A stretch of DNA of 64,000 nt from Trachythela sp. YZ-2020 (taxonomy: Eukaryota; Cnidaria; Anthozoa; Malacalcyonacea; Clavulariidae), in assembly GCA_016169945.1 (NCBI GenBank), contig JADLSH010000273.1, positions 2,647,001 through 2,711,000 of the forward strand. The letters run 5' to 3'. The notes below the pieces were generated by a model, which had not been told where the DNA came from, did no database searches, and worked only from the letters and a program-made list of their open reading frames with translations. Each line of letters starts with the position of its first letter. Within the stretch, counting starts at the first letter, position 1. Positions 12,810-24,414 of this stretch are shown here, piece by piece. The position numbers were made by a program, and so were the translations under genes.

Positions 12810-13007
12810 GTTGCTACAAGGTTGTCACTCACAACTTGCTAACAAGTTGTTGAATTGCAGGACGATAATGAGTGTGTTGTCGACTGTTGAGTCAACAACC
12901 TTGTAGCAAGTTGTCAACGAGCCATCGCTTTACAACTTATCAACAAGCAGGGAACAAGCAGTGCGAACACATCCTGATAACAAGTTGTTGAAACAACATT
13001 GGTACAA
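12810..13007. repeat. acaacttgtt-type palindromic repeat (fragment), abuts exon 3
   Basis: The stretch contains ggttgtcactcacaacttgc, acaagttgttgaattgcagg and aaacaacattggtacaa. The same repeat occurs at 20.52-21.0, 21.54-21.88 and 22.33-22.67 kb, where it flanks the last pentraxin exon on both sides. Its other end here is 13572-13630, split by the composite SINE. Confidence 0.75.
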
Positions 13008-13571
13008 TTCAAGGGTTTTGTAGATGGAAAAGTATTGAGTGTAAATTATATACATTTATTAGACCTAACCGGGAACAGCTACGAAAAATGCAACTATAGG
13101 TCCCTGGCAGGAATCGAACCTGGCGCCATGCCATTCCGGTGCAGCGCTCTAACCAACTGAGCCACAAGAGTCCAGTTGCCGAGCTCTACCTTCCTGGTTA
13201 GGTCTAATAAATGTATATAATTTACACTCAATAATTTTCCATCTACAAAACCCTTTAATTATTATTCAATCGAGTGAGATGCCAACAAAATTTTGATATT
13301 TACCCACAACTTGACATGGCAGTATCCAGTATATATACATGAACTTGTGGTTAGAGCTCGACAACTGGACTCTTGTAGCTCAGTTGGTTAGAGCGCGGCA
13401 CCGGAATCGCAGGGCCGCAGGTTCGATTCCTTCCAGGGATCTATAGTTGCATTTTTCGTAGCTGTTCCTGGTTAAGGTCCAATAAATGTATAATTATAAT
13501 TTACACTCAATAATTTTCCATCTACAAAACCTTTCAATTATTATTCAATCGAGTGAGATGCCAAAAATATT
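13008..13571. mobile_element. Composite SINE insertion with 13-bp target duplication
   Basis: The sequence AACATTGGTACAA is repeated exactly at 12995-13007 and 13572-13584. Between lie: an inverted SINE tail (13016-13090), a minus-strand tRNA-like core (about 13095-13172, ggttcgattcctgccaggga), a forward tail (about 13190-13275), a spacer, a plus-strand tRNA-like core (about 13365-13442, gctcagttggttagagcgc) and another forward tail ending cgagtgagatgcc. Either one retroposed composite or two successive insertions followed by rearrangement would explain it. Confidence 0.8.
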
Positions 13572-13629
13572 AACATTGGTACAAGTCTGCTGCAGGTTTG
13601 TTACAACTTGTGCGTTTTTACGCGTGTAC

Positions 13630-14020
13630 CTTGAATTGCGTAGAATTTACAAATCAAGAATTTTTTTGTCTCATATTTTTTATTATTGTTCACTAATCAT
13701 TAATCAACAATCTTTTGACAGAAAGTCGAGGCAATACGATGTAATCCATTGTCATTGATGTTAAATAATTATGGATATACAAGCTACACTATTTACTGGT
13801 TTTATTCAGGACTATTATATCAACGTATTTGTAAATAAGTTTAGCTTAGTTTCAGGTTTTACAACCTAACTGACAAATGTCTCCGAGTTTTAGTTATCTG
13901 AAAAACCCTCGAAGTACAGGAGAGAATCAACCAATCTCAACGTACATGAGTTTATCAAGCACAGGGATGTTACCCAACCTAAGTAAATCTCTGCTCTCGA
14001 TCTGCTGTATACGTATAGCC
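13630..14020. repeat. Duplicate of the region downstream of PAN-pentraxin copy 2
   Basis: The segment from ttgaattgcgtagaatttac through gacagaaagtcgaggcaat and gttttacaacctaactgac matches about 22680-23150, including a minus-strand SINE remnant (about 13880-14015). The match ends abruptly near 14015. This fixes the downstream edge of duplication unit 1. Confidence 0.75.
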
Positions 14021-14513
14021 CGCATATCATCGAATATGTGTAAATGTGGCCTGTAAATGTGTAAATGTACTTAAATTTAGTTCTACAAAGGGACATGGAA
14101 GCTTCCCTCGACGAGAATACACCTTCCTTGTTATTTCGGTGATTAATTTTATCAAAGCAAATATATTAGCGGGTTGTCGATATTATATTTACATTTCGTA
14201 ATATCGTATCTATGGTGAATATAAATGATAGACGGCATAATATACTAGTTAGTCGATCTTGCTCGTGTCCTTCTTATATTTAGTTTTGGACTTCATAAAT
14301 TCTATAAAATCTCATGTTACTGTTACTTTATAAACAATTTGTGCGCCAGAAACGGACTCGCACTATAAACTAACACGGAGAATATGATATTATGAAACTA
14401 ACACGACGTTTATGATATTTTCCCTTGTGTCTGTACCAGGGGGAGGGGTTATGTGAATTATGTTAATTAATATTGACGGACATTTCACGCTATGGTCTAT
14501 CGCCGCCAATAGT

Positions 14514-16644
14514 TATGGAACGCCATGTGTCCAAAAATTATTTAACGTTAATTATATCATATCATGACCAAAAATGTCATTATATACAAATAATTTATTA
14601 ACGAATATATATTATATCAAATCATGACTAACACGGCTAATTCATGATTTGATATCATGTTGATTAGCATTAGTCGTTATATCATACAATGAATTTCCGT
14701 TAAGTCATGATATGATACAATGCAATTTCGACAAAATCGTTATTTAAAATCATAAGCATTTGCGCAATTCCTTATTTCATATAACGTTAAGGCGTTACAC
14801 TATGATATCAAATAATGACTTTTCAGTTGATTCATGATTTGATATAATGAAAAAGCACTTTTTTATTATATCATATAATAAAAATGCGCCGAAAAGTCAT
14901 TATTTCATATAATGCAATTGCGCGGTACGCCATCTGTCCAAAAATTAAAAACTGTCCAAAAATCAATTATTACGTCGTGCGTATGAGCTTCCGGTCATAA
15001 ACTTCCGGTCATGGGAATGATTCGAAACCCGCCAAATTAAACTATAAATCTCTTCTTCGAGCGCTCTCAACGGCAAGCTTTTTACATATTTTAATACTCT
15101 TTAAATCGATTAATCATGGCGAGTGGCGAACGTGGTTGGGAAGAGGCAATAACCAGAGCTGTTCAAGGGGCTGTTCTGCACCTATCAATGTCTTCCCCCA
15201 ATGGGGGGAGTCGGGCATACACGGGCAATTGACAACACTAAGTTAATGCCCGTGTAGGGGACATTTGTATTCTTTTGACACAGCGCACCTTCCCGAGGGT
15301 GGGGATTTTTGACTATCTGATCGTTTTAAATACAAAATGGCTAAACTAACGGAGAATAAAAAGATCAAGGATAAGAATCCTTTTTATACCCATTCTCAAT
15401 TTTTCGCATTGTTTTCTATTATTTTTCACTTGATTAGTCAAGCGTGTGTTCAAACACTGTTTAAAATTTTTGTTTTATTTTTATATTAATAAATATCTGG
15501 CCAAAATATCAGTCAAAATGTATACTTTTGACTGATTTAATTGCCTCTATGCCATGCAGAAATGCATATATTTGGTGCCAAATTTTATCCAGATAATATT
15601 TATATACTGCTGGTCTTTCGCTCAAACTGATATCCCAGGGATAAAAAATGCTCCATCTCCAACCCTGGGGCATTAAATATGAATTGACAGTTCCATATAG
15701 CCCTCGAGAGGGGATGGGGATCGATTATTGACTAAATTTATTTGAAAATGTCAATAGCCCCTGGGTATGCCCGCCCTCCCCCGTTGGGGGAAGACATTGA
15801 TAGGTGCATGAGATCCGTAATGAATCACAGAGGTGGTTCATCAAGCCAGACATCTCATTCGTCGTCAAACTCGACTAGCACAAGCACAAGTACTTCAAGC
15901 CGAAACGTATCAAACCAGGTGTGTATTCTTTCTAAACGTTGGCATTTGTATATTATCGGTTTAATACGCTTCAGCTTGAAGTACTGCTAGTCGAGTTTGA
16001 CGACGAATGCGATGACTGGCTTGATATGAACCACCTCTGCCATTCATTAGGGATCTAACTGCCCCTGGAACAGCTCTGGTTATTGCCTCTTCCCAACCAC
16101 GTTCGCCTCTCGCCATGATTAATCGATTTAAAGAGTATTAAAATATGTAAAAAGCTTGCCGTTGAGAGCGCTCGAAGAAGAGATTTATAGTTTAATTTGG
16201 CGCCTTCTTTTTCCAATTGGCAGGTTTCGAACCATTCCCATGAACATTATATGAAATAATGACTTTTCGGCGCATTTTTATTATATGATATAATAAAAAA
16301 GTTCTTTTTCATTATATCAAATCATGAATCAACTGAAAAGTCATTATTTGATATCATAGTGTAACGCCTTCACATTATATGAAATAAGAATTGCGCAAAT
16401 GCTTATGATTTTAAATAACGATTTTGTCGAAATTGCATTGTATCATATCATGACTTAACGGAAATTCATTGTATGATATAACGACTAATGCTAATCAACA
16501 TGATATCAAATCATGAATTATCCGTGTTAGTCATGATTTGATATAATATATATTCGTTAATAAATTATTTGTATATAATGACATTTTTGGTCATGATATG
16601 ATATAATTAACGTTAAATAATTTTTGGACACATGGCGTTCCATA
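14514..16644. mobile_element. 2.1-kb fold-back element with arrayed subterminal motifs
   Basis: The ends tatggaacgccatgtgtcc / ggacacatggcgttccata are complementary and are flanked by AATAGT at 14508-14513 and 16645-16650. The inverted arms extend inward for roughly 650 bp each. The outer part (14540-14930 and 16240-16620) is packed with variants of ttatatcaaatcatga and ttatatcatatcatgac in both orientations, which look like repeated protein-binding sites. The inner part holds matching starts of a reading frame on both arms (ATG at 15117 on + and at 16116 on -). The central 15.2-15.8 kb is a further nested inverted repeat plus spacer. It is non-autonomous as it stands. Confidence 0.85.
15117..16116. 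pseudogene. Duplicated, inverted first-exon remnant inside the fold-back element
   Basis: Both arms encode a nearly identical N-terminus (M-A-S/R-GERGWEEAITRAV) starting at 15117 on + and 16116 on -. The centre (about 15800-15915, +) encodes a continuation MNHRGGSSSQTSHSSSNSTS rich in Ser/Thr that ends at a gtgtgt donor-like site, and the mirrored minus copy carries a related stretch. I read this as the first exon of the parental element's own gene, copied into both arms by inversion. The protein family is not recognised. Confidence 0.4.
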
Positions 16645-17111
16645 AATAGTCAACTTCTCATATATTTTTTTATTTAAACATATTTTGAAATTAAACATTT
16701 TCTCCAAGAGCTATCAGCTCATCGTGGGAGATTATGTCTCTCATATTCATGTGTTGATCAACATATTTCAAACATTCAACTTCTGACTGTCGTGCTCAAT
16801 AATCGGTATGTTCAATGCCCGAAATAACTTATTGCCTAATTGAATATTGCCTATTGGCGGTAATATGACGCCATAGAAAGCTATATCCGATAACCTGCAC
16901 TGCGTCACCAAAGCCGATATTACAGTCAATAGTTAATTTTTAATAACTTGATGTTGATTGTTTCTTGTTCAGTTAGTAATAATGCTTCATTACAGGATGC
17001 TTAAGTGCTGTTGAGGAGAAACATTTCTGATAATTATACAGACTCTATATAGGTAATAAACGTTAAATATATTCTTAAGATATTAAAAAGACATTCATTA
17101 ATGCCTAATGG

Positions 17112-17440
17112 GGCCTCGGTGGCGCAGTCGTCAGAGCAAGCTGAGTCAGAGCAAGTTGATACTCGCTGGGGACTCATGATACTTATCTAAAAAGAGTCAG
17201 TCAACGCTCTACCGAAACTCGTGGGTTTTCTCCAGCTACTCCGGTTTCCTCTCACAGGGAATGTTGACAGGATGGGTTTGGATAAGCCCCAAACTAACCC
17301 TTCCATCGTAGCTGTGCTCTCTGATCAGACATCAGTCATACGGTGGCTGCCAGAGGCGCCTTTAATAAGCCTTCGACTCGATCAAGTCGAGCTGCGTCCT
17401 TTGTAATTCAGCTCAGCTCTCAGCTGAAAGTAAGCATGAT
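17112..17440 (+). repeat. tRNA-derived SINE, second copy
   Basis: Starts gcctcggtggcgcagtcgtc and has the body gtgggttttctccagctact and tcagacatcagtcatacggt, matching the copy at 11.1 kb. It lies about 260 bp upstream of exon 1 of PAN-pentraxin copy 2. Confidence 0.7.
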
Positions 17441-17700
17441 TATTAGCACACCCCTACTTACTTACCCCCACCGTTACTTAAAACAGATTAGAGCTTGAGA
17501 ATTGAAGCTCTAGATCTTGCAGGTATTTATTTAAATGCCGATTCTCATTAAATTGGAATTTCCTTAATTTGAAGTTATCTTTCTGAAAATTAAAATTGCC
17601 TCGTCTTAAACCTTAATCAGTTAGATTGAAAATTAACATAAGTCTGATTAAATTCTATTTTTTCTATCTAGACAAGCGACCATTGATGCATTTTCCGAAA

Positions 17701-20700
17701 ATGTTTCAAAAAAGGATCATTGAAACCCCTAAATTTTCAGTTCAAAGCATAATCTTTTTTATCCTACTGGCTCTAACAGTTCCAATAACTGCCAATCAAG
17801 TGCCGGTGACAAGTGGAGTATTTCAAAAGTCTGTGAAAGGTATGTATCATTATTATCAATTAATGTGTCCATACGGACGTCAAGCTTCAAAGTTTATGTA
17901 ATCTCAAACGTGGGGGTCCAGTGTAGGTAGTATTCTACGATAAGCTGCCGTAGTTTGTGTCCGAAGTACTTGAAAACGATATCTCAATCGTGGTGGTTCA
18001 GTGTAGGTGGTATCCTAGAATAAGCTGCCGTAGGTAGTATTCTACGATAATCCTTGCCTTTTATTCACAGGTAAACGCCTCACTGACTGTTTAGTTTCTG
18101 AAAAGATCGTTTCCAATTTCATTGAATGTGGCGAGTGGTGTCTGGGCCAGGGTTGCCAGTCATTGAACTATGGCCAGAATGAGATGTAGGGAGGGCTTTA
18201 TACATGTGAATTGAACAGCTGCACTAAAGAAGGTCGCCTGATGTTGGTGGATAAAAGAATTGATTATTATGAACCATTCAAAAAGGTAATTGGACAAATA
18301 GTTTTCAATTAACATTAACTGTGTGGTTCGATATTGTTATACGCATGTTAGTGTTTTTGGAACACTACAGGGCGCTTATACAGGGTGTATAAAAAAAACC
18401 TGAACAAAATTGAAATTGCTCTCAACTTCGCGAAGCGGCTCCAGGTACGAAGTTTTTTATTAAGATATATTGTTTGGGTATTTGTAATGTAGAATGAACT
18501 AAAATATTCTGAAAGTTACATTTTTCAAAACCCAGGGGGGGTGCCTTGTCCAACAGATCAAAAATGGCTTGCGCACGAAATTTGAATGATTAAAAGTTAT
18601 TTTGAATTAGTGGGTGGAAAATGTGTTGGGTGTTGCATTGCTGTTCAAAATTTCAGAAAATTTGCTTAAGTGTAAGCCCTTCAAAACGTCGCGTAAACTT
18701 TCATTTTTAAAAAAAATCAGCTTTTGCATGCTTAATTTACGCCTTTACCTAATTTGCATATTGTCTAGACAGGTTCGATTCCTTCGGAGGACTTATAGTT
18801 GCATTTTTCGCAACTGCTCCTCGTTCGGTCTACAAATGTATATAAATTCTCGTTGGAAAATTCCATCTACAAACACCTTCTACTATTAGTCCTATCGAAT
18901 GAGATGGGCAAAAAATCTTGATAATTATAACCCATATGCTTTCAATTTTGACCTCGCGTATAAGACGGACTCTGAGTACGAGAATGTTCCAGTTTGACTT
19001 GACCAAACACCACAGCTTTTCTCATGTTGTTCACTTGTTCCTTCTGTAATAACGATGGACCAGTAAGCGATGACACTCGATCTGCCCTTGTTAATAACAT
19101 TTTTCAAATTTTTGCAGGTACCAAAAGGGCCAAAACATAAAAGTTGTTCAGGTAGGAATGGTCAAACAAAAAATCAATCATATATATTATTACAGGACTT
19201 AATACAATACATGATATCTTTAAACGTCGGGATTGCCCTAGTATATATACATCACTGATCTGAAAACAAGGACTGGATAGAGCATTATCTTGAATTCAAT
19301 GAGCCAATTTAAAAGGAAGAGATCAGATTTTTAAATCTGTGAAATTCTTGACAGGTCAAATCGTTAGCTGTTTAAATTCGCAGAAGGCCTACTGTACTCT
19401 GGACTCCAATGTCGCCGCGATTAATTGCAATATTGGAGAAAATTTCAGCCGATAGTCATGGGCGATATTAGGCGACATTGCGGCCCAGAGTAGGGCTTTC
19501 AGAGAAATTGTGAGCATGAAATCTCGTCAGGTACATCATTATTACACACAAAGTTCTGGACATATTTATACTCCATTTTGGCAGTTCTCTGTGAGGTTTC
19601 AGGGTCCTTCTTCAATACGTTGCGCTCAGATATTAGGGAAGCTTATTCTCTTCGTTCATTTCAAAACAAATTTAAACAAATTTAATGTCTGACTTGTAAT
19701 TCTTTACATATTGTCTTATTGATTAATCACTTTATTTTACGAATTGTAATTTTCTCTAGTTATAATTGTTTATATTTATAAGTATTGTCTCGGTGATAAG
19801 GTGGCCAAATAGTTTATACGTTGTTGCTTTTTTTGGGCTTCCTTGGCATTTTTTTGTGTGAATAATGTTATTTAATTGTAATATTGTATTATGATTTGGC
19901 AAAATAAATATAATTAATATTATATTATTTTACTTTGGCGATGTTTTTCTTGTCAAACATGACCAAATGGCAACAAAGAAATGAATGAGAATATCGGTGA
20001 AGTGAAACGCGGGCCATGTTTCTGTGCGTACATTTCTGCATAACATGGCTTTGTGCAGAAATCTCGTTGCAAGTTGCAGCAAAAATTGTCCGGTATAACA
20101 TTGCCTTCAACATTATTTCTTTTAATTTTCAGAACTGCCATTCTCCATACTGTTTCCACGACATAGTACCGAGGACTATGTGGCAATAGACGACCCAGGA
20201 TTGCCAGATTTTAGCGCCTTTACGATCTGTGCCTGGGTAAAGTTTGTTAAGAATACGGAAGGGACTGTATTGTCTTATGCTGTCGATGGCTCAGATAATG
20301 AGATCGTTATCTGGTGTTATACTGATGAAGTTGGCTTTTCCGTGAAAAACGATTGGATACGGTAAGCTTGAGCGTTAACTTGTGAGTAAGTACCGTAAAG
20401 CCTCTCCTCCCCCCACCACAAATAAGAATCCCCTCTCTCTTTAAAGGAGGAAAATTTATATATTCTCTTTCCCGTTCACAACAAAGAAACATTTGTGTAC
20501 TGACTAAATTTGTTAATTTACCTGAAAGTTCACGTTACACACGTAAAAACGCACAAGTTGGAACAAACCTACAGCAGACTTGTAACAATGCGGTTTCAAC
20601 AATTTGTGATCAGGATGTGTTCTCACTCATGCTTGTTCCCAGGTTGTTGACAAGTTCTCAACGGCTTCTTGGCAACTTGCTACACGTTTTTTCGTTCAAC

Positions 20701-22313
20701 AGACTTGTCACAAGTTTTTCCAACAGCATGTTATCGTCCTGCAATTCAACAACTTGTTAAGGTCCGTTTACACGCTGCGATTTGTCGGGCCGATTTCAGA
20801 TGCGCGTTAATGATATTTGAAAAATACGTGGCAAACGTCATCTGACAACATCACGAACTGAACTGAAAATATTCATCATTAACATTCAGCAAAACCTGAG
20901 TGACAACCTTGTAGCGACTTATAAAATGACAACATTGTTACAACATGTTGTCAAGTTTGCTACAAGTCTGTTGCGAACACATTTTGTTGACAAGATTTTT
21001 ACCTGTGTACATGAGTGAATAGCTCTTATACTTAATCTATTCTATGTTTTCTCAAACTAGTGGGGGGGGACAGTGGGGTGGGAACCCGGGAGAATAAGGG
21101 CGGGAGGTTGGCGGGAAGCGGGAGGAAACGGAGCGGGATGCGGGAGTCATGCGAGGGCGAGAGGCGGGAGAAGAATGAGGGACTTTAAGTTTTTTAATGA
21201 CTTTTTAGTCCCTTTTTAACAAACTATCAAAAATCATAACCAAACAATGTTAACTATTCAGTATTTTAACTGGCATTAAACTTTATCGTCAGTTATGACA
21301 GTCATCGGAGGCATTTTTTAGTCCTTTTTAATGTCTATAAATGGCATTCGACGTATGATGAAATTTATTCTATATTAACAACCTGAATTTTAATACAAAC
21401 TTAATCTTAACTCTAACCCTAATCCTAACTCTAATCTTACCCTCAATCCTAATCTTAATCCTAACCCTTAATCCTAACCCTTAATCCTAATATTTAATCC
21501 TAGTCTTAATCCTTGTGACATAATTTGACGTAACACACGTGAAAATCTCACATCTTGTCAACATCTTGTGTTCGCAACAGACTTGTAGCAAGCTTGTCAA
21601 AGTTGTAACAATGTTGTCATTTTATCAAGTGGCTACAAGATTGTCACTCGCAACTTGTTAGCAAGTTGTTGAATTGCAGGACGATAAAAATATGTTAGAA
21701 CAACTTGTAACTAGTCTGTTGAGTCAGCAACCTTGTAACAAGTTGTCAACAAGCCGTTGAGAACTTGTTAACAAGCTGGGAACAAGCAGTGCGAACATAT
21801 GCTGATAACAAATTGTTGAAACGACATTGGTACAAGTCTGATGCAGGTTTGTTACAACTTGTGCGTTTTTACGTGTGTATTGAAAGTCACCCAAATATTG
21901 AAACAAAATGACTGATTTATTTCAGGAAAAATAACAGTTTGCTCAGTGACGGTGTGTGGCATGCATTGTGCATCACATGGTCCAATGTGGATGGCAAGCT
22001 GAATGTGTATAAAGGCAACGTTAAGACAGATGAAGCATATGGTGTGCGTACTGGACAAAACATCACTGGAGGGGGACACTGGGTGCTGGGCCAAGACCAG
22101 GATACTGTCGGTGGGGGTTTTCAGATTGTAGACTCATTCCGGGGGGAGCTGGCTGAAGTCAACGTATGGGGGCGTGTTGTTACCGAACAAGAAATTGCCA
22201 TGTTTTCGACAAATTGTCACCGTCGTATGAATGGTGATGTAAAAGGATGGCCGGAGTTTATGACTGGACTGCGAGGCAATGTTCGGGTTGTAGAGAAGCC
22301 GAGTTGTAAGTGA
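17701..22313 (+). CDS. PAN/Apple-pentraxin secreted protein, copy 2 (stop in exon 2)
   Basis: Five exons with agreeing phases: 17701-17839, 18071-18285, 19118-19151 (34 nt), 20133-20361 and 21926-22313, together 1005 nt. Start chosen to match copy 1. Exon 1 is a signal peptide; exon 2 a six-cysteine PAN/Apple module; exons 3 and 4 a pentraxin/LamG jelly-roll with HALCITWSNVDG (compare the pentraxin HxCxSW signature), LGQDQDTVGGGF and SFRGELAEVNVW. The product would be a secreted lectin-like protein, perhaps for recognition or matrix. An in-frame TAG at 18187-18189 interrupts the PAN exon where copy 1 reads on. It may be a pseudogene, a polymorphism, or bypassed by using copy 1's PAN exon. All junctions are GT-AG. 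The repeats around exon 4 are described separately. Confidence 0.8.
18770..18905 (+). repeat. 5'-truncated tRNA-like SINE tail
   Basis: Begins in the B-box (aggttcgattccttcggagg) and continues through atagttgcatttttcgcaac to atcgaatgagatgg, as in the 13-kb SINEs. It lies in the intron between exon 2 and the microexon of PAN-pentraxin copy 2. Confidence 0.65.
20520..21000. repeat. acaacttgtt-type repeat, left of the last pentraxin exon
   Basis: Multiple inverted and direct copies of acaagttgtt, caacttgctaca and gcgaacacat occur. The repeat is interrupted at about 20760-20895 by a different insertion starting aaggtccgtttacacgctgc, an end typical of small DNA elements. A second block of the same repeat is at 21540-21880. 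Confidence 0.7.
21060..21190 (+). repeat. Purine/G-rich tract
   Basis: A GC-rich, G-skewed stretch (gcgggaggaaacggagcggg and similar) in an AT-rich intron. It could form G-rich secondary structure. No coding signal. Confidence 0.5.
21397..21520 (+). repeat. Degenerate telomere-like (CCCTAA-type) array
   Basis: Repeated cctaatcctaaccctt and taactctaaccctaatcc variants run for about 120 bp. Similar short runs lie at 3946-3960 and 4108-4138. It is interstitial and degenerate, not a telomere end. Confidence 0.65.
21540..21880. repeat. acaacttgtt-type repeat, second left block
   Basis: The same repeat as at 20520 and 22326, ending about 45 bp before the last pentraxin exon. Its boundary sequence ggtttgttacaacttgtgcg also occurs at about 13597. 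Confidence 0.7.
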
Positions 22314-22325
22314 TGTAAGTTTGGA

Positions 22326-22670
22326 GTGGTTAGATATCTCAAAGTGCTGTCACAAGTTGCAACAAAGCTGCAGCAGACTTGTACCAATGCTGTTTCGACA
22401 ACTTGTTATCTGGATGTGTTCGCACTGCTTGTTCCCAGCTTGTTGACAACTTGCTACAAGGTCGTTGACTCAACAGACTCGTTACAAGTTGTTCCAACAA
22501 CTTGTTATCGTCCTGCAATTCAACAATTTGTTAACAAGTTGCCGCAGTGACAACCTTGTGGCAACTTGATAAAATGACAACATTGTTACATCTTGTTGAC
22601 AAGCTTGCTACAAGTCTGTTGCGCAAACATCCTCTTGACAAGATTTGAGATTTTTACGTGTGTACAGTGC
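22326..22670. repeat. acaacttgtt-type repeat, right of the last pentraxin exon
   Basis: Starts about 13 bp after the stop codon and contains acaacttgttatctggatgt and ttgttccaacaacttgttat. With the blocks at 20.5-21.9 kb it flanks exon 4 in largely inverted orientation. Confidence 0.7.
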
Positions 22671-22894
22671 AGACAGTAGATTCAATTGCGTAGAATTTAC
22701 AAATCAAGGAGAGAAAAGGTCCTTTTTGCCTCTCACATTTTTGCCACTATTGTCTACTAATCATTAATCAACAAACTTTTGACAGAAAGTCGAGGCAATA
22801 TGATGTAATCCATTGTCAACGATGTTAAAGAATTATGGATATACAAGCTACATTTTCTATACAAGACTATTATATCAAAGTATTTGTAAATAAG

Positions 22895-23220
22895 TTAGTT
22901 TAGTTTAGTTTGGTTTGGTTTGGTTTGGTTTAGTTTAACAGGTTTTACAACCCAATTGACAAACGTCTCCGGGTGTTAGTAAGTTATGGTTAATGCCTAA
23001 GGGTTAGTTTTTAGTCAGGGTGGAAAACCGGAGTACCCGGAGAAAAGCCCTTAAAGCCCAAGAGAGAATCAAGCAATCTTAACTTACATGAGATTTCCAA
23101 GCACAGGGAAGTTCCCCAACCTAAGTAAATCCCTGCCTTTGACCTGTTGTATAGCAGGCCTAACTGTGAGGTAAGGGGCTGCGCGCTAACCGCATCTGCC
23201 ACCCGTGCTTCTCAAGGTTT
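22895..23220 (-). repeat. tRNA-derived SINE, minus strand, fuller copy
   Basis: Minus-strand reading gives a tRNA-like head (gcagatgcggttagcgcgca), tttacttaggttgggg, and the block ttttctccgggtactccggt at about 23027-23046. A (tttgg/tttag)n run at 22898-22940 forms the tail side. Homologues: 3.1 kb and 13.9 kb. Confidence 0.65.
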
Positions 23221-23329
23221 TAGTTGGCTCAGTCAATCAGAGGGAGGCTAGTTTGAAACCTCTAAAATGTTCACATATGCATAAAAATGTTAACCTTCTA
23301 AATAAAAGCAATATTGGAAATAATATATA

Positions 23330-23630
23330 GAGGATATTTATACGGTGGCGCGGAAATATCACTTTTATTTTCGAGTGGTGAAAACAATAGTTTACGAACG
23401 AGCGCAGCGAGTGAGTAAAATATTGTTTTTAACACGAGAAAATTCAAGTCATATTTCCAAAGCCACCGTTAGATGTTCTTTTTATTATATGGATAAACAT
23501 TGACAAACTTGCCATATTGTGATACAAAACAGAAAAGACAAATGGCGGGAATTAGCGTGAGAAAACACACGCGTTCAATATCAGTGGCGTATTTTCCAGT
23601 ATTTCACTCATATCCATATAATAAAAATAG
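23330..23630. mobile_element. Palindromic insertion in duplicate copy 2
   Basis: It is absent from the paralogous site at about 3345-3355. Outer palindrome: tacggtggcgcggaaatat against atatttccaaagccaccgtt with a gagcgcagcgag centre (23340-23480). A second inverted pair, tttttattatatggataaac / tatccatataataaaaa, lies at 23476-23495 and 23610-23630. Related termini occur in the insertion at 33.37 kb. Confidence 0.6.
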
Positions 23631-24293
23631 CATATGTGAAATTGAAAAGAAATTGCAAAATCTTTATATACTGACTATTACAGTAATTATACATGCAAGT
23701 TGCATCCCAAACAAGATTTTTGTTGCAGTTACACAGACTCAATGTAACAAATCATAGCATCTGCTCTGCTCGCAGGCTGCTCTCGTTTCACTATATTGCA
23801 TGTAACATGACGTAAAGCACAAGGTCAACATTCACAGAATGACAAATTATGTTGAAAATTGTGAAATATTTTTGTTATTATGATGAAAAATTTTGTAAGT
23901 ATTTTTTCATTTTAATTTATTTACACTTATTACATGTTAAAATTCCTCATTTCATATATAGAATGTTTTGTTACCTCATAATCCTCATTGCAATGGCTAT
24001 TTCAATTTTAATCTTCAACTCCTCCCCTGTTGAGGAACCCCTTTATTTTGCACACATCCCTATGGAATTTCCAACGAAACCCTCACTCCATGGAAATTCA
24101 GATAAAATTCATGTATCCGCTTTAATTGGAAATACAGAAATATGCCATCCCCATGGAAATCCCACAAAACTCAAAATTTTTCTTAGAAATTCCCCATGGT
24201 GTACGATCGTACACTTTTGGCATACTTGGGTATGAAATTACTAAGAAGACTGAAAATATTTCAATGGCAGTAGCTCGCATCTAGGCTTAAAGT

Positions 24294-24330
24294 AGCCTCC
24301 TCCGCAGGCAACTCTTCGTAAACGGCAGAA
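24294..24330 (+). repeat. TIR-like fragment agcctcctccgcaggc
   Basis: This matches the terminus of the 1.9-kb element at 37065 (agcctcctccgcaggtatct). A similar reversed end lies at the window edge (63984-64000). It is probably a fragment of that family. Confidence 0.4.
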
Positions 24331-24414
24331 TTGTGCAGTACTTGGAAAAAATTGCGCAATAGCTTGGAAGTCAAAACCAGCTTCAATTATCCCTCACTAT
24401 CCACTGTTACTCCC

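Larger units (their letters stand above)
14491..16887. mobile_element. Possible older TIR element interrupted by the fold-back element
   Basis: Just outside the fold-back element, ctatggtctatcgccgccaa (14490-14509) is mirrored by a complementary gccaatag/accgcc segment at about 16850-16887 (ctattggcggtaatatgacg). This suggests nesting inside an earlier inverted-repeat element. Similarity is imperfect. Confidence 0.3.

Noticed and set aside
13095..13172. tRNA gene (minus) with good A and B boxes
   Set aside because: It is continuous with a SINE tail present at several loci and lies inside a target-site duplication; the same holds for 11.1, 11.7, 13.37 and 17.1 kb.
21397..21520. Chromosome end
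   Set aside because: The repeat is degenerate, short and surrounded by intron sequence of the PAN-pentraxin gene.
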